A program made the position numbers and the translations under genes. This document shows positions 34,685 to 43,835 of a stretch of DNA of 64,000 nt, one piece after another. The stretch spans positions 124,001 to 188,000 of the forward strand of contig NZ_FTNR01000009.1 in assembly GCF_900156475.1 (NCBI RefSeq). Reading direction: 5' to 3'. Numbering within the stretch: the first letter of the stretch is position 1; each line of letters begins with the position of its first letter. Under the pieces are notes generated by a model. The model saw only the letters and a program-made list of their open reading frames with translations, made no database searches and had not been told where the DNA came from. Source of the DNA: Natronorubrum thiooxidans. Lineage in GTDB: Archaea > Halobacteriota > Halobacteria > Halobacteriales > Natrialbaceae.

Positions 34685-35584
34685 CTACCGCCGATCGTAG
34701 ACGCGAACCGCACGGTCGTGTCGGGCCGACAGTCCGTTCGGATTGCGCTGACTCGAGCGGTCGGTATAGCGAGCGTAAAGCCCGTCTCGGAGGCCACACG
34801 CGGCGTTCGTGACGACGTCAGTCCCGTCGGAGAGCCAGCCCGTCGGCGTCTCGTTGCCGGCGAGAACACCACGAACACCCGACGCACCGTCTCGAAGGGC
34901 GCTACCAATCGTCCGTGCGAGGACGGTGGGTCGCGGGCCGTAGTTTTTCGCGAGGCGATAGGACAGCGATCGATACGCCATCCCCCAGTCACGATCGTTC
35001 TGGCCGCCGTCGGTCCCGACCTCACATCTAGCGGCCATGTCTGCGTCCCAGTCGGTGTCGAATCCGAGTCCAGCCATACGATGGGCACAGTCCCGCTCGC
35101 CGCCGACCTCGAGATACTCGTCGAACCCGTCCAGTGCCTCGAGGACGGTCCGATCGAACGCAACGTTGTCGCCGTCGAAGTGGACCACGCTGCGGCCGGC
35201 GATGGTTCGTGGCGTCCGGAGATCACGGTCGGTCTCGCCACCGGTCACCGGGCCGGTAACCACGTCGATGCCATCGGTGATCGATCGCTCGATGGCGTCG
35301 TACCAGCTGTGTTCAATCGCGTACCCGCCGTCGAGGAAGGCGACGATGTCACCCGTCGCAGCCCGAAGTCCGGCGTTGCGCGAGACGTTCGAATTCCGTT
35401 CGGAGATTTCGACGAGCACGTCGACGTCGGTGCGTTCGCGGACGACACCAGTCGTCCCGTCCGAAGAGGGGCCGTTGACGACGATCAGTTCCGTCGACGG
35501 CGGCGTCCGGTCTGCGAGGGCGTCGAGAGACGATAGTAACTGCTCCCGGTCGTTGAGCGTCGATACCACTACCGAGAGCTCCAT
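34685..35584 (-). CDS. Family-2 glycosyltransferase
   Basis: A 299-residue GT-A fold glycosyltransferase. It begins SVVVSTLNDREQLLSSLDAL and shows LIVVNGPSSDGT and NVSRNAGLRAATGDIVAFLD, the typical nucleotide-sugar binding region. The usual acidic pair in the metal site reads DGG here, with a second DGD motif further on. The C-terminal part contains a hydrophilic acceptor domain without membrane segments. Likely role: glycosylation of lipid or protein at the cell envelope; acceptor and sugar are unknown. It is convergent with the hydratase, three bases apart. Confidence 0.85.
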   Translation of the reverse strand: MELSVVVSTLNDREQLLSSLDALADRTPPSTELIVVNGPSSDGTTGVVRERTDVDVLVEISERNSNVSRNAGLRAATGDIVAFLDGGYAIEHSWYDAIERSITDGIDVVTGPVTGGETDRDLRTPRTIAGRSVVHFDGDNVAFDRTVLEALDGFDEYLEVGGERDCAHRMAGLGFDTDWDADMAARCEVGTDGGQNDRDWGMAYRSLSYRLAKNYGPRPTVLARTIGSALRDGASGVRGVLAGNETPTGWLSDGTDVVTNAACGLRDGLYARYTDRSSQRNPNGLSARHDRAVRVYDRR

Positions 35585-35753
35585 ACTCCGTGATAGAATC
35601 CCGTGATAGTAAAATTAGGGGAGTTCGTCGCTGCGAGATGACTGTGCCGACGGCTCCTCATGGCAACGATCTGACCGACGACACCACAGTGGTACACGAC
35701 GGTCCCCTCGACAGGCCGATCATGACGTTCGCAGGACGTGTGACTGTCGGTCG

Positions 35754-36461
35754 TCAGCGAACTCGCGTGTTCCAGTAGGACACCGACGCCAGGTGATCGC
35801 TAACCGGGAGCGTGCCGATCGCCTTATCGACCGCTCGGATCGGTGAGGCGAGTTCGTTCGGGATCGCCCGGTAGAGCCCATACGGTGCGATGAAATCGTC
35901 CTCGACGTCGATCAGCGTCAGATTCGTCTTGGCAAGCAAGACACTCACTTCGCTCTTTGAGTAGAGTCGCGACCCCATCGGCAGTGCCCAGTTGTAGATG
36001 CTGCGGGCGCTGAACCGATTGAACGTATCAAAGACGATCTGGTCTCGAGACACCCGGCGCATCTCCTCGAGAAATGCCTCCGGATCGTCCGCGAGGTGGA
36101 AAAACCGCATCGCGATGACGGTATCGAAGTGATCGTCGGGGAACGGCAGTCGTCCCGCATCACCACGGAGGAACTCGAGCGTTCCCTCGAGTGTCTTGTT
36201 CTGTGCCTTGTTGCGACCCTGTTGTAACATCGCCGCTGAAATATCGAGTCCGACGACGTCAGCACCCTGCTCGGCAAGCATCACCGTAAATCGCCCGGTA
36301 CCACAGGCGATCTCGAGGATGTTCCGGTCCTCGACGGGCATGATAGCCTCGAGGACAGCCGTTTTTTCCCGGCGGTCGATCAGCTGGCCACCGCGGGAGA
36401 ACCGCTTGTCGTCGTATTCCTCGGCGACGTCGTCGGCTTGGTACCAGTCCTGTCCTTTCAC
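35754..36461 (-). CDS. SAM-dependent methyltransferase
   Basis: A 235-residue class I methyltransferase. Motif I is ILEIACGTGRFTVMLAEQ near residue 48, motif II follows as VVGLDISAAML, and motif IV is FDTVIAMRFFHL. It starts with GTG at 36461. The C-terminal part carries DFIAPYGLYRAIPNELASP, shared with ubiquinone/menaquinone- and lipid-type methyltransferases. Substrate is not assigned. It reads in the same direction as the upstream glycosyltransferase with a 170-base gap and is divergent from a small winged-helix gene. Confidence 0.85.
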   Translation of the reverse strand: MKGQDWYQADDVAEEYDDKRFSRGGQLIDRREKTAVLEAIMPVEDRNILEIACGTGRFTVMLAEQGADVVGLDISAAMLQQGRNKAQNKTLEGTLEFLRGDAGRLPFPDDHFDTVIAMRFFHLADDPEAFLEEMRRVSRDQIVFDTFNRFSARSIYNWALPMGSRLYSKSEVSVLLAKTNLTLIDVEDDFIAPYGLYRAIPNELASPIRAVDKAIGTLPVSDHLASVSYWNTRVR

Positions 36462-36759
36462 ACTGGGCGAAACTACAGCAGCGGGAGGATAAAACGATAC
36501 TGGAGTCTATCGGCAACCCGATCCACCAGAGGGGGAGTATCAGGTGTTGCAATATATCAACGCCAGCCACAACGGAAAACGTTGACAGTCGATCGGACAG
36601 CAGTGGTCGCATCGAACGATCGTATATAAACGCAACCGAACGACGAAGCAGTAATTCGGCGATCTGTATTAATACCCCATGAAGGTCCCTTATACAAACT
36701 GGACTGTTCGTATCCACATATAGGGAAGCTTTACCATTGGCGATTCCGGTGAGGTAGGT
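36462..36759. promoter_or_regulatory. Divergent region between methyltransferase and small winged-helix gene
   Basis: About 300 bases without a gene. The right part is AT-rich with several TATA-like sequences (GTATTAATACC near 36666, TTATACAAACTGG near 36693, CACATATAGGG near 36717). The three spaced AT-rich boxes suggest more than one promoter or an operator cluster. The 36600 area holds ATATATAAAC on the right strand, possibly the methyltransferase promoter. Confidence 0.4.
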
Positions 36760-37041
36760 ATGAGCACGACGACAGCTGAGGACCATGGCGTTGCTGGCGA
36801 GGAACCCCTTTCAGAAGACGAATACCGCGACCGACTTCGTGAACTGCCACCGAGCGCGAAACTCGTTGCAAAGGTCCTCGAAACCGATTCACCGCTTTCT
36901 CAGGGCCAACTCGCCGAGGAATCGCTGCTGCCCGACCGGACCGTTCGCTACGCGCTCAACCGCCTCGAGGACGTCGACCTGATCGGCTCCCGGTACAGCT
37001 TCCGCGATGCGCGCAAACAGGTTTACTACCTCAACCACTGA
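36760..37041 (+). CDS. Small winged-helix DNA-binding protein
   Basis: A 93-residue protein made of an acidic N-terminal tail and one winged helix (residues about 35-90: LSQGQLAEESLLPDRTVRYA, then the wing IGSRYSFRDARKQVYYL). It resembles the MarR/ArsR-like small regulators common in haloarchaea. No ligand site is visible. The start codon is preceded by the purine-rich GGTGAGGTAGGT. It stands alone; targets are unknown. Confidence 0.82.
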   Translation: MSTTTAEDHGVAGEEPLSEDEYRDRLRELPPSAKLVAKVLETDSPLSQGQLAEESLLPDRTVRYALNRLEDVDLIGSRYSFRDARKQVYYLNH

Positions 37042-37226
37042 ACGGGACAGCGGTCCCGTCCAGCAACCAGGTCCACGCGTGGAGTGGGGGTGGACTTGCA
37101 GTCTCGAGCCTGCTTCGACGCTCGTTTTTGACCGGCGAGATTCCGTTTGACGTGTCGCGTGATCGGATAGTGACCGATCGATCGAAACCGCGTCACTGAC
37201 GTGCGTTCGACGGCATACGTCGATTG

Positions 37227-38012
37227 ATGGACGTCACTCGGTGTTCGGTCCCAGTCACGACGCGTGTGCCGACCGGGACGACCAACGCCTACCTGCTTGG
37301 CTCCGATCCGGCGATTCTCGTCGATCCGGCGGCACGAACCGACGACCTCGACCGACTGGTCCGGAACCGCTCTGTCGCACACATCCTCGTTACACACACC
37401 CATCCCGACCACGTCGGCGCTGTCACCGCATACGCCGCCGACACGAACGCAACCGTCTGGGCACGATACGGTCGAACTGACCGCTTCCGGGACGTGGTCG
37501 GGTCCGAGCCCGATCGGACGTTCACGCCGGAGACGACGATTCCACTCGGCGACGACCGTGTTCGCATCCTCGAGACACCCGGCCACGCCCCCGATCACGT
37601 TGCCATCGAGGCCGGCCGTGACGGTCCGATTCTTTGTGGTGACTGTGCCGTCCGCGAAGGCAGCGTCGTCGTCGGCGCGCCAGAGGGCGATATGCGAGCG
37701 TATGTGACGAGCCTGCGGCGACTCCGGGCGATCGACCCGCCGAGGCTGTGGCCCGGCCACGGCCCCGAAATCGAGACGCCACGGGAAACCCTCGAGCGAC
37801 TCCTCGCCCACCGACGACGCCGGGAACGACGCATCCTCGAGGCGGTCGAAAACGGGGCGAGAACGCGTGAGGAGATCCTCGAGGGAGCCTACGAGAAAGA
37901 CCTCACGGGCGTACGCGACCTCGCGCAGGCGACAGTCGTCGCGCACCTCGAGAAACTCGCCGTCGAGGGACGTCTCGCGTGGGACGGCAGCCGGGTGACC
38001 GCGAGCGACTGA
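37227..38012 (+). CDS. MBL-fold metallo-hydrolase with C-terminal winged helix (LACTB2-like)
   Basis: A 261-residue metallo-beta-lactamase-fold hydrolase. The zinc motif THTHPDHVG lies near residue 57; further metal ligands are in ETPGHAPDHVAI, CGDCAV and PGHGPEI. The C-terminal part (about 195-261: RRERRILEAVENGARTREEI) looks like the winged-helix domain of LACTB2-type proteins, some of which are RNA endonucleases. The second ATG at 37227 is preferred over the adjoining TTG. It is transcribed with the YkgJ-like gene 30 bases downstream. Confidence 0.87.
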   Translation: MDVTRCSVPVTTRVPTGTTNAYLLGSDPAILVDPAARTDDLDRLVRNRSVAHILVTHTHPDHVGAVTAYAADTNATVWARYGRTDRFRDVVGSEPDRTFTPETTIPLGDDRVRILETPGHAPDHVAIEAGRDGPILCGDCAVREGSVVVGAPEGDMRAYVTSLRRLRAIDPPRLWPGHGPEIETPRETLERLLAHRRRRERRILEAVENGARTREEILEGAYEKDLTGVRDLAQATVVAHLEKLAVEGRLAWDGSRVTASD

Positions 38013-38041
38013 TTTTTCCCCATTGGGGGCTAGCTCCGGGT

Positions 38042-38749
38042 GTGCAATCACTCGAGGCCGAACTCGACACGGCGCGCCAGCTGTCGATCGCCGATCTCGC
38101 CGACGCCATCGAGTCGATCGGCTTCGAATGTACCCGCTGTGGCGCGTGCTGTACGGGCGAAGCCGAGGACGACCATACGGCGACCGTCTTTCCCGACGAG
38201 ATTCGGGATCTCGAGGCGAGCGATACGTACGACGGCGAGTACGACTGGCGAGATGTCGCTCGCCCGATGCCCTATGGCCTCTCCGAAACCGACGACGGCG
38301 ACCTCGAGGGTGAGACGTTCGAGTGGGCGCTCCAGACCGACAGCTGTGGCGACTGTGTCTTTTATGAGGAAGCCGACGGTGTCGGTGGCTGTGTCGCCCA
38401 CGACGACCGTCCGCTAATCTGTCAAACCTACCCGTTCAGCGTCGCACTCGCGGGAACCAGCCAGCCGATGGGCGAGGCTGTCGACAGCGTTGCGCTCCCG
38501 GCACAACGGGATACCGGCGACGAAGAAGGCACTCTCCGCGCCCACGAGTGTGAGGGACTGGGACGGGAGATCTCCCGCGAGGACGCCGAGGAACTCGCCG
38601 GCGCGCTCAAAGAACGCGCCGTCCGCGAACTCGAGGAAGCGATCGCCGTCCGGGACGGCTACGAGCCCGCCACGCCGGGGCCCGGCGAGGTCGTCGTCCA
38701 CGACTCTGAAGGTGCGAAGGGGCTCGACGGGACGCCGATCGAGGAGTAA
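38042..38749 (+). CDS. YkgJ-type cysteine-cluster protein
   Basis: A 235-residue protein with the cysteine pattern of the YkgJ/zinc-iron-chelating family: CTRCGACCTGEAED near residue 31, CGDCVFY, GGCVAHDDRPLICQTYPFS. These cysteines probably bind Fe-S or zinc. It is proposed to start at GTG 38042, since the longer frame would overlap the preceding gene's end and adds 21 non-conserved residues. It lies between the MBL hydrolase and GGGP synthase. Function is unknown beyond metal binding. Confidence 0.83.
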   Translation: MQSLEAELDTARQLSIADLADAIESIGFECTRCGACCTGEAEDDHTATVFPDEIRDLEASDTYDGEYDWRDVARPMPYGLSETDDGDLEGETFEWALQTDSCGDCVFYEEADGVGGCVAHDDRPLICQTYPFSVALAGTSQPMGEAVDSVALPAQRDTGDEEGTLRAHECEGLGREISREDAEELAGALKERAVRELEEAIAVRDGYEPATPGPGEVVVHDSEGAKGLDGTPIEE

Positions 38750-38813
38750 GCGATTTCAGGCCACGAATCGGTGGAACCGACAGGAAATTGGGCTGGCTCG
38801 TCGAAAGCCCAGT

Positions 38814-39539
38814 ATGGCTATCGATTGGGGCGAGATCACACACATCACGAAAGTCGATCCCGCAAAGGCATTACCGGCGGATCTTGACGTCCTCGAGGGA
38901 ACCGATCTGGTGGTCGTTGGTGGCTCCGATGGCGTCACCGCGGCCAACGCACTCGAAGCGATCCAAGCGATCAGGCGCGCGATCCCGGCGACACCCGTTC
39001 TTCAGGAGCCCTCCAGTCCAGCCCACGTCTCTCGTGCGACAGTCGACGCCGTCGACGCGATCGTGGTGCCGGCAGTCTACAACGGCGACCGCGACCATTT
39101 TGTGGGCAAACACGTCGATATCTTCACCGAGCTCGGCCGTAACGGGGCGTCGGCGGCCAGCGAGTTGACAACCGCACTCCTCGAGACGCCCATCCTCGGT
39201 GTGGGATACGTGATCCAGCATCTCGAGTCGGCGGCCGCGGCCACGTCAGGTGTCGACACAGCGTACACCCCTGACCAGGTCGCCGGTGCGGCGCTCGCGA
39301 CGGAGACGTTGTACGACTTTCCGATCTTTTATGTCGAGTACACCGGGCGCTACGGCGGCTCAGAAGACGTCGACGCCGCCGCTCGCGTGCTCGAGGAGAC
39401 GACGCTGCTGTACGGCGGCGGAATCGACAGCCGCGAGAAGGCACGCGAGATTCTTGCAGCCGGCGCGGACGCGATCGTCGTCGGTGACTGTTTTCACGAC
39501 GATCTCGAGCGGTTTCAGGCGACGATTCCGACGGCGTAG
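38814..39539 (+). CDS. Geranylgeranylglyceryl phosphate synthase-like protein
   Basis: A 241-residue TIM-barrel prenyltransferase that joins geranylgeranyl diphosphate to glycerol-1-phosphate, the first ether bond of archaeal lipids. Phosphate-binding segments are visible: HITKVDPAK near residue 10, GGSDGVT near 37, VPAVYNGD near 90, YVEYTGRYGG near 165 and LLYGGGIDS near 195. The YVEYTG form matches the group-I type of haloarchaea and bacterial PcrB. The ATG at 38814 is the family start; the longer frame upstream overlaps the YkgJ-like gene. As an essential lipid gene it supports a chromosomal location. Confidence 0.9.
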   Translation: MAIDWGEITHITKVDPAKALPADLDVLEGTDLVVVGGSDGVTAANALEAIQAIRRAIPATPVLQEPSSPAHVSRATVDAVDAIVVPAVYNGDRDHFVGKHVDIFTELGRNGASAASELTTALLETPILGVGYVIQHLESAAAATSGVDTAYTPDQVAGAALATETLYDFPIFYVEYTGRYGGSEDVDAAARVLEETTLLYGGGIDSREKAREILAAGADAIVVGDCFHDDLERFQATIPTA

Positions 39540-39557
39540 GGGTCGTTATGCTCCCGA

Positions 39558-40922
39558 CTACAGATAGCCGAACAGCGTTCCTACGAGGACGATCACCCAC
39601 AGCGCGATGCCGGCGAGCAACAGGTCGTTGAGCGGTGAGTTCCGGGTCGCGCGTTTGGCTGCCCCGCCGGCGATCAATCCGAGCGCGACCACCACCAGCA
39701 TTCGCTGGACCACGACATCGATCGGGAGCGAATGCAGATTGACGAAGCCGTAGTCGAGCCAGATCGCCACGGCAAGCGAACCCGACGCGACGACTGCGGC
39801 GTCGAGTCGACTGGTGAGCCCGCGAGCGATCAGATACGTCGAAATCGGCAACCCGAGCGCGATGAACGGATACAGCAGTGCCGCAATCATGTGGACCGAC
39901 AGGACTCCCGCGTGACGATCGAGGGCCACCCCCATGACCCGAACCCCGAGAATGATCGTGATGACCGTCCCAACGAGAACGAGGTGACCGGCTTCGATCC
40001 GGTCAGTAGCAGCTTCGATGCGCGTTCGATCGGTCTCGGTGAGCCGCTCATCGAGTTCCGACTTGGCTGGCTCGAGCAATCGGTCACGACGGGTCGCAAG
40101 GCCGAGCGTGAACAGGAGGGCTGCACTCACGAGGTCGACGTTCGTCGCCCAGCCGTTGGCATCGGAGGGCCCGCTGTTCCCGAGATTGACCCGCGTCACG
40201 TCTTCGCGTTCGTCGACTGCAGGGATCGACATGAGGTCCTTCTCGAGGCGGTACTGGGCCTGTTCGACGCCGTCGACGCGGTGTCGAAGGGTGAACCAAT
40301 CGAAATGCTCCGAGTGGGTCTGCATCACGACCCACTGATCGTCCGGGTTCGGACTCTCGTACAGCCGGATGTGGTACCGGTAGCCGTAGTACTCTCCGTC
40401 CTCCAGTTGGAGGGTTTCGGTCGTCCAGTAGGCGTCGTCACCGTTTCCTGGATCGAGGTAGGCAAGCCGGGTCGCGCCGTCGGCCGTCGACCACGGCACT
40501 TCGGTCGGGGAGAGGAACTGTTCCGTTTCCGTGTCTTCGGAGGCGAGATCCCCGCCGACGATATCGTCCTCGTCATCGCTTCCGTTGGTCGTCGAATTCA
40601 CGAGTTCCTCAGCATCGAAATGATCGTGATCGGTCTCTTTCCACTCTTTGTCACCGTGTTCTTGCAGTTGCCGGACGACTGTCTCGGCATCGCTCCGAAC
40701 AATGACGTTTAGCGGACTCCGCTTCTCGTGAGCCTCGCGGGCGTTGAGATACGGCCAAAATCCGCTCTCGCTCCCGTCCGGAGTGACGATCTCCGGATCC
40801 GACGCATCGGCTTTTTCGGGAGCAATATCGGCCGTTGACGGCGAAAACAAGAGTGACGGACCGCCGACGAAGAGAAACGCGAGGATGACGAGGACCGCCG
40901 TGACGACGATTGAGCGACGCAT
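39558..40922 (-). CDS. Haloarchaeal membrane protein with extracytoplasmic LssY-C-like domain
   Basis: A 454-residue protein starting with a signal-anchor (residues about 7-28). A large extracytoplasmic domain runs to about residue 255, with NVIVRSDAETVVRQLQE and YHIRLYESPNPDDQWVVMQT followed by FDWFTLRHRVDGVEQAQY. Five or so membrane segments then occupy the C-terminal half. The extracytoplasmic segment vaguely recalls the LssY C-terminal domain. I do not recognise a characterised family, and the neighbours (GGGP synthase and a TRAM protein) give no direct functional clue. Confidence 0.7.
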   Translation of the reverse strand: MRRSIVVTAVLVILAFLFVGGPSLLFSPSTADIAPEKADASDPEIVTPDGSESGFWPYLNAREAHEKRSPLNVIVRSDAETVVRQLQEHGDKEWKETDHDHFDAEELVNSTTNGSDDEDDIVGGDLASEDTETEQFLSPTEVPWSTADGATRLAYLDPGNGDDAYWTTETLQLEDGEYYGYRYHIRLYESPNPDDQWVVMQTHSEHFDWFTLRHRVDGVEQAQYRLEKDLMSIPAVDEREDVTRVNLGNSGPSDANGWATNVDLVSAALLFTLGLATRRDRLLEPAKSELDERLTETDRTRIEAATDRIEAGHLVLVGTVITIILGVRVMGVALDRHAGVLSVHMIAALLYPFIALGLPISTYLIARGLTSRLDAAVVASGSLAVAIWLDYGFVNLHSLPIDVVVQRMLVVVALGLIAGGAAKRATRNSPLNDLLLAGIALWVIVLVGTLFGYL

Positions 40923-40974
40923 TCCTTAAAGGCTCTTTCTTGGTCGCTTATAATTCTGCTGTCGGGACAGTGTC

Positions 40975-41090
40975 TCATACGGACTGCTGTCCGATGGACC
41001 GGGAGACTCGCCAGTCGGTCGCGGTGAGATGAGGTGCACCGGCACTGCCGGACGGGAGTTCGTGTCAGTGAGTCAGATTGTGACACACGC
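40975..41090 (+). repeat. Dispersed repeat, degenerate copy C, in an inverted-repeat-rich gap
   Basis: TCATACGGACTGCTGT (40975-40990) matches the element end at 31050 in 14 of 16 positions. As in copy B, a GACCG...CGGTC stem and the string GTGCACCGG follow. No right arm is seen, and a separate IR GTGTCA (41062-41067) / TGACAC (41081-41086) is present. A TCCGCG-GCAGA-CGCGGA hairpin lies further on at 41135-41151. The gap 40923-41211 holds no gene. Confidence 0.5.
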
Positions 41091-41211
41091 AGAGACGGGT
41101 CGCTTACGCAGTTCTAGACCGGCACAGCGAGCGCTCCGCGGCAGACGCGGAATCGATGCCGCCGACCGCCGACTGTGATGGCAGCCGATGGCCCGTCAAA
41201 ACGGTCGTTCC

Positions 41212-41616
41212 CTAGAACGTCTCTTCGATAATTTCGCCGACGGCGAAATTCGATTTGACTTCAGTGACTTCGATCTTGACGCGCTCGCCGACGTCGGCAC
41301 CGGGAACGATGATGACGTAGCCGCGTTCGACACGGGCAATGCCGTCGCCCTGTTTGCCGATGTCTTCGATTTCGACATAGCGTGTCTCGCCGACATCGAC
41401 TGGCGGTTGTGGTTCCGACGGTGCGCTCTGTGGCTGTGCCGTCGGTGTTTCGGTATCAGTTGACTCGTCGCGGGAGATGAGTGCGACACGGTAGACTTCT
41501 TCCGGGTCGATATCCCCAGTTTCGACTTCTTGGCGTGGTACTTCGATAACGTATCGGTCCTCCTCTGCCGAGACCTCCGTACTGAACAGACACAGGAGTT
41601 TTTCAGATATTTCCAC
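41212..41616 (-). CDS. TRAM-domain RNA-binding protein
   Basis: A 134-residue protein with a C-terminal TRAM domain (from about residue 75: GETRYVEIEDIGKQGDGIA, VIIVPGADVGERVKIEV and the closing FAVGEII). TRAM proteins bind RNA, and single-domain archaeal TRAM proteins act as RNA chaperones. The N-terminal half ends in a proline/glutamine-rich linker and carries a strand-like EDRYVIEVPRQEVETG. Start is GTG at 41616. It stands alone between two minus-strand genes, and its own promoter probably lies in the AT-rich 41640-41700 part. Confidence 0.88.
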   Translation of the reverse strand: MEISEKLLCLFSTEVSAEEDRYVIEVPRQEVETGDIDPEEVYRVALISRDESTDTETPTAQPQSAPSEPQPPVDVGETRYVEIEDIGKQGDGIARVERGYVIIVPGADVGERVKIEVTEVKSNFAVGEIIEETF

Positions 41617-41729
41617 AGGTAGACCCTCAGTCTCACCTCTGACGGGCCTCCATAATAGAACTACCGACTACAAATCGTTATTTTCACAGAAGACACTAGT
41701 GATTCGAGACTGAGCGACGTGAGTTCCCG

Positions 41730-43457
41730 TCAGTCGGCGTGCTCGAGCACGCGCGTCGTCATAAACTGTGCGAGATCGAACTCGGTCTCGAGGCCGGCGT
41801 CCGCGACGGAGTCGTAGGGGCGGTTGACGACGATATCGCCCGCGGTCCGATCGCCGATGCCGGGGATCGCGGTGAGTTCGTCCATCGAGGCGTCGTTGAG
41901 ATCGAGCGGGTACGGCACGCCGGTGACGGAGCGATAGCCGTGGTCGACGACGGCGACGTCGATCGTCTGGCCCAGCTCGCGTTCGCCCGGAATCCCGACC
42001 AACAACGGATAGGTGCCGAGTTGGCGGCCGAACGTCTTGCCGTCCTGGTGGTACTCGAGGTGGACATCTGGAAGGACGGTTCCCGACGGTGCGACGCGCT
42101 CGAGCATCGGCTTGTCGATCTCCTCGCGGACCTGCTGTTTGTAGCGTTTGAACAGCTTTTTGTGCTCGTTGGCGATCTCGGCACCCGTATCGGACATGTC
42201 GGTGCCGTCGAACGCCATCACCTGTCGGATATTGATACGGCGAAGCATGTACCCCTCGTCGTAGACCCGCTGGAGGAACTCGAGGTTGCGCTCGTAGGTC
42301 TCCTCGCGTTCGCCCTTGAGGCCGTGCAGGAGATTGATGCCAGGGAGCAGCTTGGGGAGCCGCCGAGGCGCGTCGTCACCGAAGGTAGGCGCGTCTGCTG
42401 GATCCTCCCCTGGACGCCAGCCCGCTTCCTCGTTGACGATCCGCACGGCTTCGAAGCACTCCTCGGCGCTGACGTTCAGGTTATTCTCCTCCTGAACCAC
42501 GGGATCGGCCGACTCGAGGCCGAACGCGGCCGTGTCGCCGGGCGTGTTGTATTTGGCGATGATCCGGATCCCCTCCCGACTCTTCTCGGGCCAGTTGACA
42601 ACCGTGATCGGATTCATATTGTCCAGGTGAAGGGTCTCGAGGTCTGGGGCGACCTCGCGGATGCCGGTGTAGAGTTGGCGGAGAGCGTCGGGGTTCGGGG
42701 CTTCGCCGTCGCCGCCGTAGGCGAGAATGTCGGCCTGTCGGCCGATCCGGAAGTGTTTCACGCCGTGATCGGAGAGCGCATCGACCTCGCCGACGACCGA
42801 CGGCGGCGGCCGAAACGTGGGGTTGCCGTAGAGTGGTTCCGTACAGAACGAACAGCGATACGCACAGCCACGGGAGGTCTCGAGTTCGGCGATGAGATGG
42901 TCGGGGTGGTTGGGATGTTGGTCGACGATGAACGCACCCTCCTGGGCCCACCGGGAAACGTCCTCGACGTCACGCATCCGGTTGGAAAAGCCCTCGAGGC
43001 CGTTGTCGACGAGGTCGTAGACGGCGGCTTCGACGTCGCCTTTGGCGACGAAATCGAAGTCCAGATCCTGGCGTTCGGTCTCGGTCGCGCCGGCGTTTTC
43101 GTCGCCGACGCCGAACTTGACGGGGCCACCCATCAGACTCGTGCCGGTGGCGGTCCAGGCGAGTTTTCGCACTTCGTCGGGTTCAGCGGGCGTGCCGCCG
43201 ACGTACTTGCCGGGCACGGTCATCCCACCGAGGTAGATCAGGAGGTCAGCCTCGTCAACGTCGCGCCACGTGTCGGGCTGGTCCCGGAGCCGGTCGATCG
43301 TGTGATACGTGATTTGTTCGCGTGGCACACCCGCATCGACGAGGGCTCCGGCCGTATACCGCGGGTACGTCGAGATGTACGGCGGCACCCCGAAGTGAGC
43401 AGGCTCGTCGACGTAGCCGTCGACGATCGTCACCGACAGCGTCTCGGGGGCAGTCAT
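41730..43457 (-). CDS. Radical SAM protein with C-terminal helix-hairpin-helix
   Basis: A 575-residue radical SAM enzyme. The cluster-binding cysteines are C198, C202 and C205 in CAYRCSFC. The N-terminal ~190 residues (PPYISTYPRYTAGAL) are of the B12-binding-like/UPF0313 type, and a glycine-rich GGTP motif follows. The C-terminus has a helix-hairpin-helix pair LNDASMDELTAIPGIGDRTA, which suggests nucleic-acid contact. The reaction is not known. It is transcribed against a small zinc-ribbon gene; the stop is 110 bases from the start of the TRAM gene. Confidence 0.9.
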   Translation of the reverse strand: MTAPETLSVTIVDGYVDEPAHFGVPPYISTYPRYTAGALVDAGVPREQITYHTIDRLRDQPDTWRDVDEADLLIYLGGMTVPGKYVGGTPAEPDEVRKLAWTATGTSLMGGPVKFGVGDENAGATETERQDLDFDFVAKGDVEAAVYDLVDNGLEGFSNRMRDVEDVSRWAQEGAFIVDQHPNHPDHLIAELETSRGCAYRCSFCTEPLYGNPTFRPPPSVVGEVDALSDHGVKHFRIGRQADILAYGGDGEAPNPDALRQLYTGIREVAPDLETLHLDNMNPITVVNWPEKSREGIRIIAKYNTPGDTAAFGLESADPVVQEENNLNVSAEECFEAVRIVNEEAGWRPGEDPADAPTFGDDAPRRLPKLLPGINLLHGLKGEREETYERNLEFLQRVYDEGYMLRRINIRQVMAFDGTDMSDTGAEIANEHKKLFKRYKQQVREEIDKPMLERVAPSGTVLPDVHLEYHQDGKTFGRQLGTYPLLVGIPGERELGQTIDVAVVDHGYRSVTGVPYPLDLNDASMDELTAIPGIGDRTAGDIVVNRPYDSVADAGLETEFDLAQFMTTRVLEHAD

Positions 43458-43572
43458 AGCTCCCGGTAGCGCCTCGAGGGGTAAAACGGTGACTACACGC
43501 TCGAGCGCAGACGACCGTGCCTGATCCGCCGAAACCCCGACGTTGATGGTCGCCGTACCCGTACTGGCGCGT

Positions 43573-43731
43573 ATGCCACTGACAGAAGAGATCGTCTGTA
43601 CTGCCGAGGACTGTTTTCTCGATCTGTTCGAGAACCACTACACGTACGACGTGCCCGACGACCTCGAGGTGATCGATCTCTCCTGTCCTGTCTGTGGAGG
43701 GACAGACTGTCTCGAGAAAGTAGAACTGTAG
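43573..43731 (+). CDS. Small zinc-ribbon-like protein (52 residues)
   Basis: A 52-residue protein with two cysteine pairs, CTAEDC near residue 9 and CPVCGGTDC near residue 38, giving a zinc-binding ribbon or knuckle. It resembles short conserved haloarchaeal proteins of unknown function. The ATG at 43573 is used; the 10 upstream residues in the same frame have no conserved character. It may share the region with hsp20 but has its own stop 170 bases earlier. Confidence 0.72.
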   Translation: MPLTEEIVCTAEDCFLDLFENHYTYDVPDDLEVIDLSCPVCGGTDCLEKVEL

Positions 43732-43778
43732 CTCGGTACGAACGTCACCGCACCATGAACGGAAAACTCGTCAGACGT

Positions 43779-43800
43779 TTCTTTTGTTCTATCAAAAGAG
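43779..43800 (+). promoter_or_regulatory. Inverted repeat upstream of hsp20
   Basis: CTTTTG-TTCTAT-CAAAAG (43781-43798), extended by near-matching flanks, lies about 105 bases before the hsp20 start and overlaps an AT-rich block that reads AGATATGAATG. It could be a heat-shock operator or the transcript end of the small zinc-ribbon gene. Confidence 0.4.
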
Positions 43801-43835
43801 ATATGAATGCGTATCATGTAACACTCTGACAAGCC

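Noticed and set aside
41212-41616. TRAM protein as a fused tRNA methylthiotransferase fragment
   Set aside because: The N-terminal part lacks radical SAM cysteines and the length fits stand-alone haloarchaeal TRAM proteins.
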